A DNA stretch of 64,000 nucleotides. Origin: Gnetum montanum (Eukaryota > Streptophyta > Gnetopsida > Gnetales > Gnetaceae). The DNA is taken from NCBI GenBank assembly GCA_015680685.1, contig MNCI01004661.1:478854-542853 (forward strand), written 5' to 3'. This document shows, one piece after another, positions 1-10,355 of this stretch (positions are counted from its first letter, which is position 1; every line of letters starts with the position of its first letter). The position numbers were made by a program, and so were the translations under genes. The notes under the pieces were generated by a model. The model was not told the DNA's origin and searched no databases. It was given only the letters and a program-made list of their open reading frames with translations.

Positions 1-280
1 CCATGTACTGCAAGGTTTATCCACAAAGTTCATCTTTATTGCTGTACACAACTTGCATTCAGGTACAAAGCTGCTTGAATAAAGAACCGTTCACTTGGGG
101 GACTCCTACTACGGGCACATGGAAAATATTCTATCTTTGGGGTGATCAATCCGCCAGAGCTTCGCTACTTCTAACCTCTATATGGAAATGAGGGGAGTGC
201 TGCCTCTTATTTATAGATTTGGCGGTAGACCGCGATATCGCGTACGCAATATCGTGGCTTGTGCATATTGCGTCTCATCA
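1..280 (-). mobile_element. Element G: minus-strand LTR fragment (Athila-like)
   Basis: Read on the minus strand this begins TGATGAGACGC at 280, has palindromic GATATC boxes (about 227-258) and then a TATA-type CTATAAATAAG box (about 208-218), followed by AATAAAG signals (near 80 and 36). The same order is seen in the full LTRs at 26787-27619 and 63205 onward. It runs off the left edge, so it may be a solo LTR or the 5' LTR of a longer element. The base after 280 is protease coding sequence of element A, not a polypurine tract, so the LTR was inserted into A. Confidence 0.7.
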
Positions 281-3200
281 ACAAGGGAGAATTCCCAATT
301 ATTATGGGAAGAGCCTAGCTTAGCACTATCAATGCTAAGCTAGGAATTCATGATTTATCCTTGGAAATTTTCAACGAAGATAAAGTTGGTATTATACAAA
401 GGCATAGAGTTCCATTTATCATATGTAATGATAATGGGTATAGTTGTGTGCAGAAGATATGGTCTATTTAGTAGAGAAGTACTAAGGCATGCAAAAATGG
501 TATAGAGGAGATATGTGTGCAGAGATGCCTATATGCAGCATCCACACAGTAAGAAGGCACCTAGTGGCTAATCATTGAGAAAGAAATAGAATTCAACAAG
601 TACATGGAACTAGAGGAACAACTCATTAATGCCTAAATTGTAGAAATTAACAAGCTAGAACAAATAAGAGAAGGGCACTCCTACCCACAAATCAACTAGG
701 AAGAAGAAATAGACTAGGGACACATGGAGATCCTAGACACAATGGAACTAGAATTGTTGGAATTAAAAGTCCTATAGGCAACATTAGAATATGAATTTTT
801 GAATAATAAGAAGATGATAATTATCAATGCTAATGTAGAATAAGAATAAAAAAGGATGTTGCTGGAAGTGATTAATAAATGGCCTATAGCATTCACGTGG
901 TCTTACAATGAGGTCATGGAAATTGATCCACAAATTTTTCAACATTGGATCTATAGCGATCTTGCAATCAAATCATGACGTCAACCTCAATGAAGACTCA
1001 ATACTAAACTGAAGGAGGTAGTGAAACAAGAATTAGAGAAATTGCTAAAGGTAGGATTCATCTATACTATTGTGGATAGTGAATGGGTCAGTCCTTTTGT
1101 GATTGTCCTAAAGAAGGAAGGCAAATGACAAGTCTGCATTAACTTTTGGATTTTGAACTCCACTACATTTAAGATCATTTTCCTTTACCATTTGTTAATC
1201 AAGTCCTGGACACTATTGCATGACATGAATATTATAGTTTTTTGGATGGGTATAATGGATACAATTAGATCTGCATTGCACCTGAAGACTAGGAGAAAAC
1301 AACGTTCACCAGTCTATGGGAAATGTTTGCTTATAGACAAATGCCCTTTGATCTTTGCAATGCACCAGCCACCTTCTAGAGACTAGTGTTAAGCATCTTC
1401 TAGAAGTAGATAGACAATGGTGTTGAAGTCTTTATTGATGATTTTTTAATGTACATGCTAGATTTTAAACAAGCACTAGACCAATTTGAGCAGGTACTCA
1501 AAAGATGTGTTAAGATCAATCTAAAGCTCAATTGGCAAAAGTGCCATCTCATGATCCAAGAAGGCATAGTACTAGGATATAAAATATCTTAAAAAGGTGT
1601 TGAGATAGATCCTCAAAAGATTAGAGTCATCCAGAATATCACTCAATGACCAAAGACAATGAAAGATGTGAGATCATTCTTAGGCCATACAAGATACTAT
1701 AGGAGATTCATTGAAAATTTTTCAAAGATAGCCAACCTACTTGTAGAACTCACAAAGAAGGATGCACCTTTTTAGTGGGCTGAGTCATGTGAAAAGGCAT
1801 TCAAAGCCTTGAAGTAGAAATTAGTAAAGATACCAATCCTCTAAGCTCTAGATTGGTCAAGACCTTTTCATATCATGACTAATGCTTTCAATTATGTGCT
1901 TGGTATGGTACTGACATATTAGATGATCAGAAGAGACTGTACTACATACACTATACTAGTAGAAGCATCACTGGAGCATAATTAAACTACATCACAATTA
2001 AAAAGGAGTTGATGTCCATGGTGTATGCACTTGAAAAGTTCAAACATTGCATGCTCGGGTACTAGATCTATGTCCACATAGATCATAGTGCCATTTGATT
2101 TTTAATGAAAAAACTAATTGTCAATCCTAGAGTGATAAGATGGCTTGGAATCTTGCAAGAGTTTGAAATCATGATAATTGACAAGAAAGGAATAGAAAAT
2201 ATAGTAGTTGATCATCTGTCAAGGTTGAAATGGGATTTAGACAATAAAGTAGAACCTTTATTAGACTAATTTCCTGATGAGGATATGTTTACCAAGATAG
2301 TAAAGGTTGTAAATTCAATAGAGAAGCCATGACCATAGAGTACATGACTTATCTCACAACACAAGAGCTTTATATTGAATGGAGTAAGCAACAACATGAG
2401 TAATTCCTTCACAGAGCAAAATAGTATATGGAAATTAATGAAAATCTATATAAGATCTGTGCAGATGAGCTTATGAGATGATGTGTGCCAGAGTGTAACC
2501 AATAGAGAGTCTTATAGGATGCTCATGAAGGCCCATATGTTGGCCACTATGTTGGTTGTAGAATGATACATAAATTGATGATGGCAGGCTACTTTTGGCC
2601 TACCTTGTTCAGAGATGCCCATACTTTTGCACAATATTGTGAACGTTGCCAAAGGGATGGGGGGATTATAGCCAGAGATGAAGGGCCACAATATAGATGC
2701 ATTCATTGGAACCTTTTGATATATGGGGAATTGATTTTATGGGGCCCATTCAATCGATGTTAAACAGAAAGGCATATATCATCGTGATTGTGGATTACTG
2801 TATGAAGTGGGTAGAGGTAGTAGTAGTAAAAGATTGTATAGCAAAAATAGCTATCAAATTTTTCCAACAACATGTGGTGAATAGATTTGGAGTACCAAGA
2901 ATGCTTACATTTGACAGTGGAACTCACTTCATCGGTGCTACATTCAGAAAGCTCATGTAACAACTTGGGGTGAACCATTAGTTAACAACACCATATCATT
3001 ACTAAGAAAATGATCATGTTGAAGTCACTAACCATGAAATTACTAGAATACTTACTACGATGGCTAGTAGGTTTAGGAGGGATTGGAGTACTAAATTAAA
3101 CGATGCTCTATGGACCTATAGGACATCTTGAAAACTACCTATAGTGTACAAACCATATGAATTAGTCTACGACAAGTTGCCAACACTTTCAATCTAGGCA

Positions 3201-3602
3201 AAGCTTCACATTTTAGCCACTACCAGTGAACCTAAGCTTGACTTGAGCTTAGCTCAATAAGAACGTCTCATGAAGCTAAATCTTTTAAATGAGAATAGAC
3301 TTGTAATACTTATGAGTAACGAAGTCAATAAGCATTACTTTAAACTTAGGCATGACACACGGATAAGGCATGTAACTATAAAATTGGGTGACAAGGTCCT
3401 TTATTATAATCTTAATCATTTTCCCCAAAAAGAAAAATTTCAAACACTTTTGGAAGGATCATACATCATGCAAGCCACTTATCCATCTGATGCCTTACGT
3501 ATTTACCATCCATCCTATCCACACAAGCTCATTCTTACTAACAACGAACAAGTCAAACTTTACAATGATCATTCCCAACCATCTACCCAACCTCACCAAT
3601 AA
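281..3602 (+). pseudogene. Element A pol pseudogene (protease, RT, RNase H, integrase)
   Basis: Pol polyprotein of an Athila-like element, with many stops and several frame shifts. Domains by alignment to D and C in this window: protease C-terminal part at 281-560 (FPIIMG, LSTINAK); RT about 900-1740, with VEVFIDDF corresponding to the F(M)DD active-site box near 1420-1450, followed by LNWQKCHLMIQEGIVLG; RNase H about 1840-2240; zinc-binding part of integrase about 2515-2660 (HEGPYVGHY, then CERCQ); integrase core about 2700-3130 with IDFMGP, FDSGTHF and the (Q)xEVTN box; C-terminal tail to the stop at 3602. No intact ORF is longer than about 110 codons, so it is not functional. Confidence 0.85.
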
Positions 3603-3642
3603 TCCTCTATGTATTCTATCTTTTGTTTAACTAGTCTTTGTA

Positions 3643-3655
3643 ATAGTCATGGGGG
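3643..3655 (+). promoter_or_regulatory. Polypurine-like motif copy (i), element A
   Basis: ATAGTCATGGGGG lies 40 bases after the pol stop. The same motif occurs at the true polypurine tract next to the LTR (8781-8796) and once more at 5389-5411. Confidence 0.5.
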
Positions 3656-4255
3656 AGTCAATCTCAAACTGTAGGTACTCTACTGAATTTTTCATTTTTC
3701 ACATTCTTGTATATTTTCTTATTCTTTTATACTTTCTCATTTCTTAACTTTTTTATATTCTTTCACATATTTCAATTCTTTACTAATTTTCCATTCTTTG
3801 ACATCTTTCATTCTTTACATAATTTTCCAATTCTTACTCATACTTTGTTCTCATTTCCTTTGTAAATACATTAATTTCTAATAAAAACATTAAGAATAAG
3901 GTAAGATGTAGCCCAATAAAGTGAAAATTTTTCTATGTTATCAAGTCATAATGAATTGATTGTTTATACAGTGAGATCACAACATCCATCTATCCATTCC
4001 AATAATAAGAGGTTCTTACCATGATCATAATGATATTCTTTCTCATCATAAAACTAAGAATAAACCTGTGATCATTATGCTTGGACAAAATAGTGAAGAA
4101 CCAAGTGGGAATGTGTAGGCTGTGATCAAGGGGATTTATGGAATCTCTTGGACCACTACTATATGTTCTGTCATGTTGCTAAGGTTGGACTAATATCCTT
4201 GTAGATCTAATGCAAAATGAAAGTAAGAGTTCAATAAGTGCTACCTTACCATGTC

Positions 4256-4388
4256 ACTGGAAAGACATGTTACCCATGCCTGAAGGTAGTCCTTTGGTAA
4301 GGTTGACATAGCTAACAATAAAACTCATGCACAAAATAAATTTCTGGGGGTTCCATTAGAAAGACATGTTATCCATGCTTGAAGGTAG
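4256..4388 (+). repeat. Direct repeat pair in spacer (AAAGACATGTTAYCCATGC unit)
   Basis: Two copies of a unit of about 30 bases (GAAAGACATGTTA, CCATGC, TGAAGGTAG) sit at about 4259-4289 and 4358-4388. Element B has the same pair at about 11,006-11,037 and 11,106-11,136. Function unknown. Confidence 0.6.
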
Positions 4389-4822
4389 AAAACTTCTTAG
4401 GAATTTCAAAATAATAATAATAATAAAGTGTATTGAATAAACTCCTCCCTTGGACAATAAGCCAAGCGATGCTACTCCTTGTAATTATGATAGTCTTATG
4501 GTTGTGAATTTGAGAAGTAACACAATGCAATGTCACTGGAAGTGGTTTGGACTTGGTTTGAATCTTGGACATAAGGGCTAATTATGATCTTAACCACTAA
4601 TAACATAGTAGGATTTATTATGTCTATGGTAAGCAACCTCATGTCTCAATTTTGCGATCCTTTATGGAATCCATTCCACCTCACTGTACACTCAATCATA
4701 AGTTATGGTTTTGAATGACATAGTGTAATATTCCTATTTTGGTGATACTAATATGTGTGTTTTGCTCAATAGGTATGCATTACATTCAACTCCTTGAGTA
4801 CTTACAGACACTTTTAGATGTG

Positions 4823-4879
4823 GTTATACAACAACATTAAGGGTTGGAGCCTACTTTGGGGAGGACCCACTTGTATAAC
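4823..4879 (+). other. Conserved hairpin in pol-ORF2 spacer, element A
   Basis: The arms GTTATACAA (4823-4831) and TTGTATAAC (4871-4879) form a perfect 9-bp stem around a conserved loop containing GGGTTGGAGCC and GGGGAGGACCCA. Equivalent hairpins occur in B, C, D and E with different but still complementary arms. Confidence 0.65.
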
Positions 4880-5388
4880 TATTGTATCTTATACTTGCAA
4901 AGTGATTCCACATTATCTTGAACCTTCCAACATTAACAACCATTAATAAACACTTCCCATATCATTTAAGCTATTAGTTCTAATAATATGGATTCATTAC
5001 CCTTCTTATCCATCTCATGAACTCTCATAGCCAAGATTCCTTCTTTATGAACTTCCAATGACAAATTTTCAAAAAATATGCATCTATCCATCATCTAGGC
5101 CCTCTAAGTAATCTCTAAACCTTATAGACACTTAAAATGATTCATTTTTCTACATTAGAAATCCAACAGAGCTTAAAAATTTTCAACTTGATATTGGGTC
5201 CCATAAAACCTATAAATATCAAGGGACTTGGTGAAATTTTCATCATTTTTCATTTCCACCAAGGGAAATTGTTCAAATTTTCTTCTTTGAACTATGCTTT
5301 GACCTCCTAGCTTTCCCAAGACATATTGTACACATTATTACTCCAATTTCCATGATTTCTAAATCTATTTGATTTTAGAGTGCTCATA

Positions 5389-5411
5389 TTAGTCATTAGA
5401 GGGGGGAGGGG
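5389..5411 (+). promoter_or_regulatory. Polypurine-like motif copy (ii), element A
   Basis: TTAGTCATTAGAGGGGGGAG lies about 420 bases before the ORF2 ATG. It is at the same relative place as the motifs at 12,168 in B, 53,210 in D and 60,742 in E. Confidence 0.45.
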
Positions 5412-5825
5412 TGTGTGGGGTGGTGTGGGTGTGGTGTGCTAGTGAGAGAAATTTGAGCTAATTTTTCAAAAAGGAAATCTAAGCCAAATTTTAAAAATTT
5501 GCTAATGCCTATAAGGTATTTTAAGGGTAGGTATGAAGTAAAACTTGAAAATTTGTAATGAAAAATTAATCATATTAACACTAGAACACTTAAGTAATGC
5601 TTTTAAGGAACCATAACCATCATTATGAGTCATACATAAGGATAAATTGGATAATTGTGAAGGGTTATAAGGAAATTAACAATTACAGGGTAACTTTTTG
5701 AAAATTTCCTAACTTTGTAATTACAATAAATAAAGAACTTAATGTAACTAAGGGTATGAGAAAGAGATGGAATGGTTAAGAATAAATGTGAATACCTTAG
5801 TAATTCCAATCCTTGATGATTATAG

Positions 5826-8610
5826 ATGGTCCCAAAGAGAGAAGCACACGAAGGACCCTCACAAGGTGCAAGAAAACAACCAAGAGACCAAGGAAGAGGC
5901 CAAATCGGGGGACAAGAACCAAAATATGAGGAGCAAGAAGCCCAATCATTCAGTATCCATCAAGAAACTCTTGCTATAGGACAACTGGCCCAAGGAGAGG
6001 TAGAGGAACCACAAGTGTAAGGACAATGCCTCATGTTGTCACAAGACTACCTTCAAGCCATCCAAGTAAGGTCCATCTTAACCATAGTAATTATGGAAAT
6101 GAACTTTAGCACATTTGTGGAATTCATTCTGAAAGTAGTAAGGATGCAACTTCAAGCATCAATGCTATGACCTATACTTTCACACAATGGTGAATGGTAC
6201 TTTGAGAAAACCTATCAGTTCTAGCATAACAAAGAAGAGGGTACCAAAATCAACATTGGAGAAGTCTCAGTCTTATTCTCAATCAAGATGATTGTAGAAG
6301 CTCCAAACATGCCCAATGAAGGAGTAAAGGTAGCACACATGTCCACTAGATTAGATGTTGAAACCAGAAAAATATGGTTCAAAAAGACATATGACAAAGA
6401 AGATAATGGATATAATGAATTAACGCTAAAGGAAAGAATCTACTTCAAAATTGGCACCCATCACTTATTTCCAACAAAAGGATTAAATAGAATATCCACC
6501 TATGTGGCAAGAGGAAGTGTGATTCTAATGGGAAAATACAATGCCAATATTGTACAACTCTACTTCATGGAAATCTAGAGGTGGTTGAAGGAAAGAAGGT
6601 AGGGAAGCCTAGGAAGCTATGCAACTGAGTTAGAATCCTTAGATACATCAATGCCATTCCTAGGAGAGCCTAAAATACTTCATATGTTGAATTGTGTTAA
6701 TCAACACCACCTAGGAAGGATCAGGATGAAGAGCAATAAGAGCAACAACAAGATCAAGAAGATTAACAAGAGCAACAATAGCAACAACAAGAACAAGAGC
6801 AAGAGCAAGAAGAGCAAAAATAGTAGCAACAACAATAAGAACAATAGTAGCAGCAATAAGAACAGTAGCAACAACAAGTTCGATTGCCACTACCACAAGA
6901 TTACATGTTGTTATTGAGTCATCTATAATATATTGTAGAAACCATCAGTTGGGGAACAAGAGATGAGGCCAATCTTTACAAAGTTATCGATAGTACCATA
7001 CAACCCATAGTTTTTGCAAATCCTAGAAGTGTAAAAACTTCACTATAGTCGAGAGGAGATAGTCAATGGTCACAATAGATCTTTGGGAATGTTGAATCAT
7101 TCCAAGTGGTGCTAGAGACTAGGGAAGGAGCCACAATTATGGTAACATAGCACCAAGATGTAGTGGGAGTAGTAGAGATGATCATCAATCACATCAAGGA
7201 GTCTTTCAATGTACTTATTGTGTCTTTGGTACATCTAATTGGAGCTAGGGATGCTCAAATGTTAGCTAGAAGCTCAATGACTCTTACTGACCATGAAGAT
7301 GTGCTTGATCAATTGTTGTAGACTAGACAAGTCATGACAACACTCTTCAACATCCCAAGTGATGTCACTATAGTACAATTAGAGCTAATTGCCATTGAAG
7401 GTAAGTTGGTCATGGCAGAGACCAAGGTGGGGCATGCAGAAGCAAAAATCTATAGAATTTAAGAAGAGCTCGCAGCCTTGAGAGTTGAATGTAGAGATCT
7501 CACATAATTCATTGTGCCTAATCAACTTGAGGAATTTAGAATAGAGAAAATTAGTAGCTTGATGGAGTAGAACAAACAGATGATAATTGAGAAGGGAAAA
7601 GTGGTGTGGAAAACCTCATTAGCAGAAGCACAAACATATGCACATGCTAAGGCTCTCACCATAGTTTAAGAAGAAAATAAGCAACTTGTTGTAGATAATA
7701 TGTGGTTGACCATTATAGAAAAATAGAAAAATATTTTGGAAGAAAGCATCCACCAGCTAAGAGAATTGGTGAGGGTTAACCAAGATATGAGTTACCTTGC
7801 AAGGAAAAAGAGAACCCTCTTTATGGAGGAGGTACATACCATTTATCAAAAGTTAGTAATCAAAAATATCATGTGGTAGAAGGAGGCAAAGAAACACGAA
7901 AGGATCAAAGAAAACTTCCATGATCAAGTGGGAATATACAAGAAGATCAATGAGAAAGAGATCTAGATGGCCAAAGTTAGAATTAACTCCATATTAACAC
8001 AAAATCTAGAATGGAAATCCATCTTGGATAATATGGCCCATACCTACTAGGTAGAAGTAAAGAACAAGGACTTGAAAGAGTACATGGGGTTAGCTAACCT
8101 TTGTTGTGCTATCTTGGCCATGTTAATAGTAGGTAGGCCCAAAAATGAACTAAAGTAGCAAGTAGCAGCTGCACATGCACTATATGAGAAGAAGTTTGTA
8201 GATCGTAAGGATGCTTTACAAAAAATCCAAGTGACAAACTCTAAATTGAAAGTAATAAAGGTTGGCTACCAAAGGTAGAAAGATGTAGTAGCGAACTTGG
8301 TTTGAAGATTGTCAAATTATCATGAGTTAAGAGAGAAACCCTAGAGCATTTGAAGAGGAGAGAAGGCAGTTTTCAGCCTAGTATGTTAAGGCTAATCAAA
8401 TGTTTCTACAACTGCCATGCCCATGGGATATGCTGATTCCATCAAACATTGGTTCATTAGCATGGATAGTTCACAATCCCAAAATGAATGAAGAGAAGCT
8501 TTAGGCATTACTCAACTAATACAAATTTTAGAAGCCTAACTACAAGGGGAAGTAATTGATGGAGGAGCCACTGCCACTAGGAACTACCTAGACTACATCA
8601 AGCTTCATCA
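5826..8610 (+). pseudogene. Element A ORF2 (post-pol gene), decayed
   Basis: This occupies the place of the env-like gene of Athila elements. The ATG at 5826 directly follows GATTATAG, an acceptor-like site. The N-terminal part is hydrophilic. A central domain (about 6090-6640) has GEWYF, NMPNEGVKV and LTLKERIYFKI, as in D and E. A Q/E-rich tract follows (6727-6890), then a long segment predicted as coiled coil (about 7380-8400) with QDMSYLARKKRTL. I see no membrane-spanning segment, so calling it envelope is not supported by sequence. About 30 in-frame stops and some shifts make it a pseudogene. It looks related to plant-transposon-protein-type domains, but only by visual pattern. Confidence 0.7.
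6727..6890 (+). repeat. CAA/GAA-type low-complexity tract in ORF2
   Basis: Trinucleotide-rich run of AGCAACAA and AAGAGC units. In the ORF2 frame it reads as a Q/E-rich tract broken by CAA/CAG to TAA/TAG changes. It is absent from the D copy. Confidence 0.7.
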
Positions 8611-8780
8611 AATTTTGTTTTTTGTTAAAGTTGTCATGTCATGATTTGTGTCATTTTTTGTAAAACACCACTAAGACATTCAAGAGTCATGTACATAGTA
8701 GTCAGTGTCATGCAAATCTACCTCCTAATTTTATAAGGAAGTCTATTCTCATTTTGTTTTAACTTGAGGATGAGTTTTCA

Positions 8781-8796
8781 GTTAGTCATGGGGGTA
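8781..8796 (+). promoter_or_regulatory. Polypurine tract, element A
   Basis: GTTAGTCATGGGGGTA directly precedes the TGATAAATTG start of the 3' LTR. In the family this is the plus-strand priming site. Confidence 0.75.
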
Positions 8797-9709
8797 TGAT
8801 AAATTGTGTTTTACGATGGCGACAATATTGGGTATTCAATATCAAAGCTACGATATAAAATCTTAGATATTGAGGCATAGGCTATGATGTCAGATATCCG
8901 ATATCGTAGGATGCATGCTAGCCTATAAATACGAAACTTAGATATATGATCCAATACACAATTTTGTCCCATAGTAGCAAAACTCTTTTAGTTTGTTTTT
9001 GTAATTTTTATTCTAAGTACTTAGCAGTGTGTGCCTATAGTGTGGTGTTGAGTGATTGTACGAAGTCTTTATTCGAGTGGAATGTACTTGGACACATTTC
9101 ATGACTGGCAATAAAGATAAGGATTACTAGTCACGATTGCAGCATCCACTTAGTTTCCTTAATATTTACTTAGACTAATTTTTACTATTTTCACTTAGAT
9201 TACTAATTATTTTTTTTCCTAGTTAATTTTTATGATTTCATACACTTTACTTTTACTATTGTTAAGTGGTATGGATATGAATGGTTTCAAGCACTAAGCA
9301 TAGTTATCTGGTAACCCAATAGTGTTATTGCTTAGTATGCCTAGTAGTGTTACACTTGGTAATCCTAGTGATGACTACATGAGTCCAAGGTGTGTACAAC
9401 AAATCAAGAACAAATATCCATTGCCTTAGGATAGACTATGTTTATTTATTGTTTTCTTTAGAATTAAAACTATTTTCACTTTACCATCTTAGCTTGGAAA
9501 AATGGCCCATCAACATCAACATATAATATACCTCATAGTGAGTTAAACCATATCCATAGATTTTACTAACTCATGTGGGAAGATAATGATCCCGAAATTT
9601 AACCAATTACCAGCATAATCACATTGCCTCATCCATAGATTATAATTTGGTCATGCGTGAACACCTGTGACTTGTATGGTTGCATGTTGGATAACTCCAC
9701 TGCTCATCA
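8797..9709 (+). mobile_element. 3' LTR of element A
   Basis: The LTR is 913 bp, starting TGATAAATTG and ending GCTCATCA. The U3 part has GATATC-type boxes (about 8840-8912), a TATA box TATAAAT at 8934-8940 and AATAAAGATAAG polyadenylation-type sequence near 9110. It aligns along its length with the LTRs at 17613-18480 and 63205-64000. The base after 9709 is protease sequence of element B. Confidence 0.8.
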
Positions 9710-9860
9710 CTATCATTATGGGAAGAGCATGGCTTAGCACAATCAATGCTAAGTGAGGAAAGAGAGATTTATCTATGGAAATCTCTAAAGAAGATGCATA
9801 AGGAGCCATACATATGTAAAGAATTCCATGCATAAATAATGATAATGAAGGGTGTAGTTG
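9710..9860 (+). pseudogene. Protease remnant of element B
   Basis: The translation contains IIMGRAWLSTINAK followed by a decayed copy of the segment after the protease seen in A and C. It is cut at its left end by insertion of A and loses similarity near 9860. Protease domain only. Confidence 0.65.
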
Positions 9861-10355
9861 TGGATTGAAATTTTAAAATGTCAACGCCATCCTTACACTA
9901 GCCTATAATGGATGTGAAAACAAGTGTGTGTACAAGAAGGAACAAGGGCCACTAAATCAAAAGATATCCAGTGGTCAAAAATTGAGATCATAAAATTGTT
10001 CAAAACATGCATGGAAATGTCTGACTTACTTATTAACTCCTATCCTAAGAAAGTGATCCAAACTAAAAACTCACGAAAGGATATCATAAACCATAATCAT
10101 ACACTAGTAGATAGGGGAACTGAGGACTTAAAATGTGAATTTAAGAATAAAAAAGAGAATGTAGTTGGACCTTTTGAGATAAAAAGACCATCTAGTCCAA
10201 CAAGGCATATATCCTTAGATGATTAGAATTCAATTACCATCAAGATTACATGGGATAATAACCAAAAAACTAAATTACTAAGGATGGTAAATGAGAAACC
10301 TAGAGTGTATGATCCAAGGGATCTAGGATCCAGTTTTTGAACACTTGTGCATGAG
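9861..10355 (+). other. Unidentified stretch in element B, with a 100-codon ORF
   Basis: An open frame at 9924-10226 encodes a Lys/Asn-rich 100-residue peptide with no domain I recognise. By position it replaces the missing RT-to-integrase part of pol. It could be decayed pol in a shifted frame or filler DNA; I cannot decide. Confidence 0.3.

Larger units (their letters stand above)
3603..5825 (+). other. Element A pol-ORF2 spacer
   Basis: No gene is supported here. The stretch is AT-rich (T-rich tracts 3670-3880) and contains conserved landmarks shared with the other copies: a polypurine-like TAGTCATGGGGG motif at 3645-3655, a repeated unit at 4256-4388, a hairpin at 4823-4879, a second polypurine-like motif at 5389-5411, and a splice-acceptor-like TATAG just before the ORF2 ATG at 5826. 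Order and spacing match B, D and (on the minus strand) E, so this is a structured non-coding part of the element. Confidence 0.6.
281..9709 (+). mobile_element. Element A: 3' two-thirds of an Athila-like Ty3/gypsy retrotransposon
   Basis: From left to right: decayed pol beginning inside protease, a spacer of about 2.2 kb, an ORF2 pseudogene, a polypurine tract and a 3' LTR. The 5' LTR, gag and start of protease are outside the window or were removed at the G junction. The right end (9709, TCATCA) joins directly to protease sequence of another copy (B), so A was inserted into B; the candidate TSD CTATC at 9710-9714 cannot be confirmed because the left end is missing. Order and motifs match elements D and C. 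Confidence 0.8.

Noticed and set aside
9924-10226. 100-codon ORF as an independent gene
   Set aside because: No recognisable domain, no start context, and it lies inside a degraded element; kept only as an unidentified stretch.
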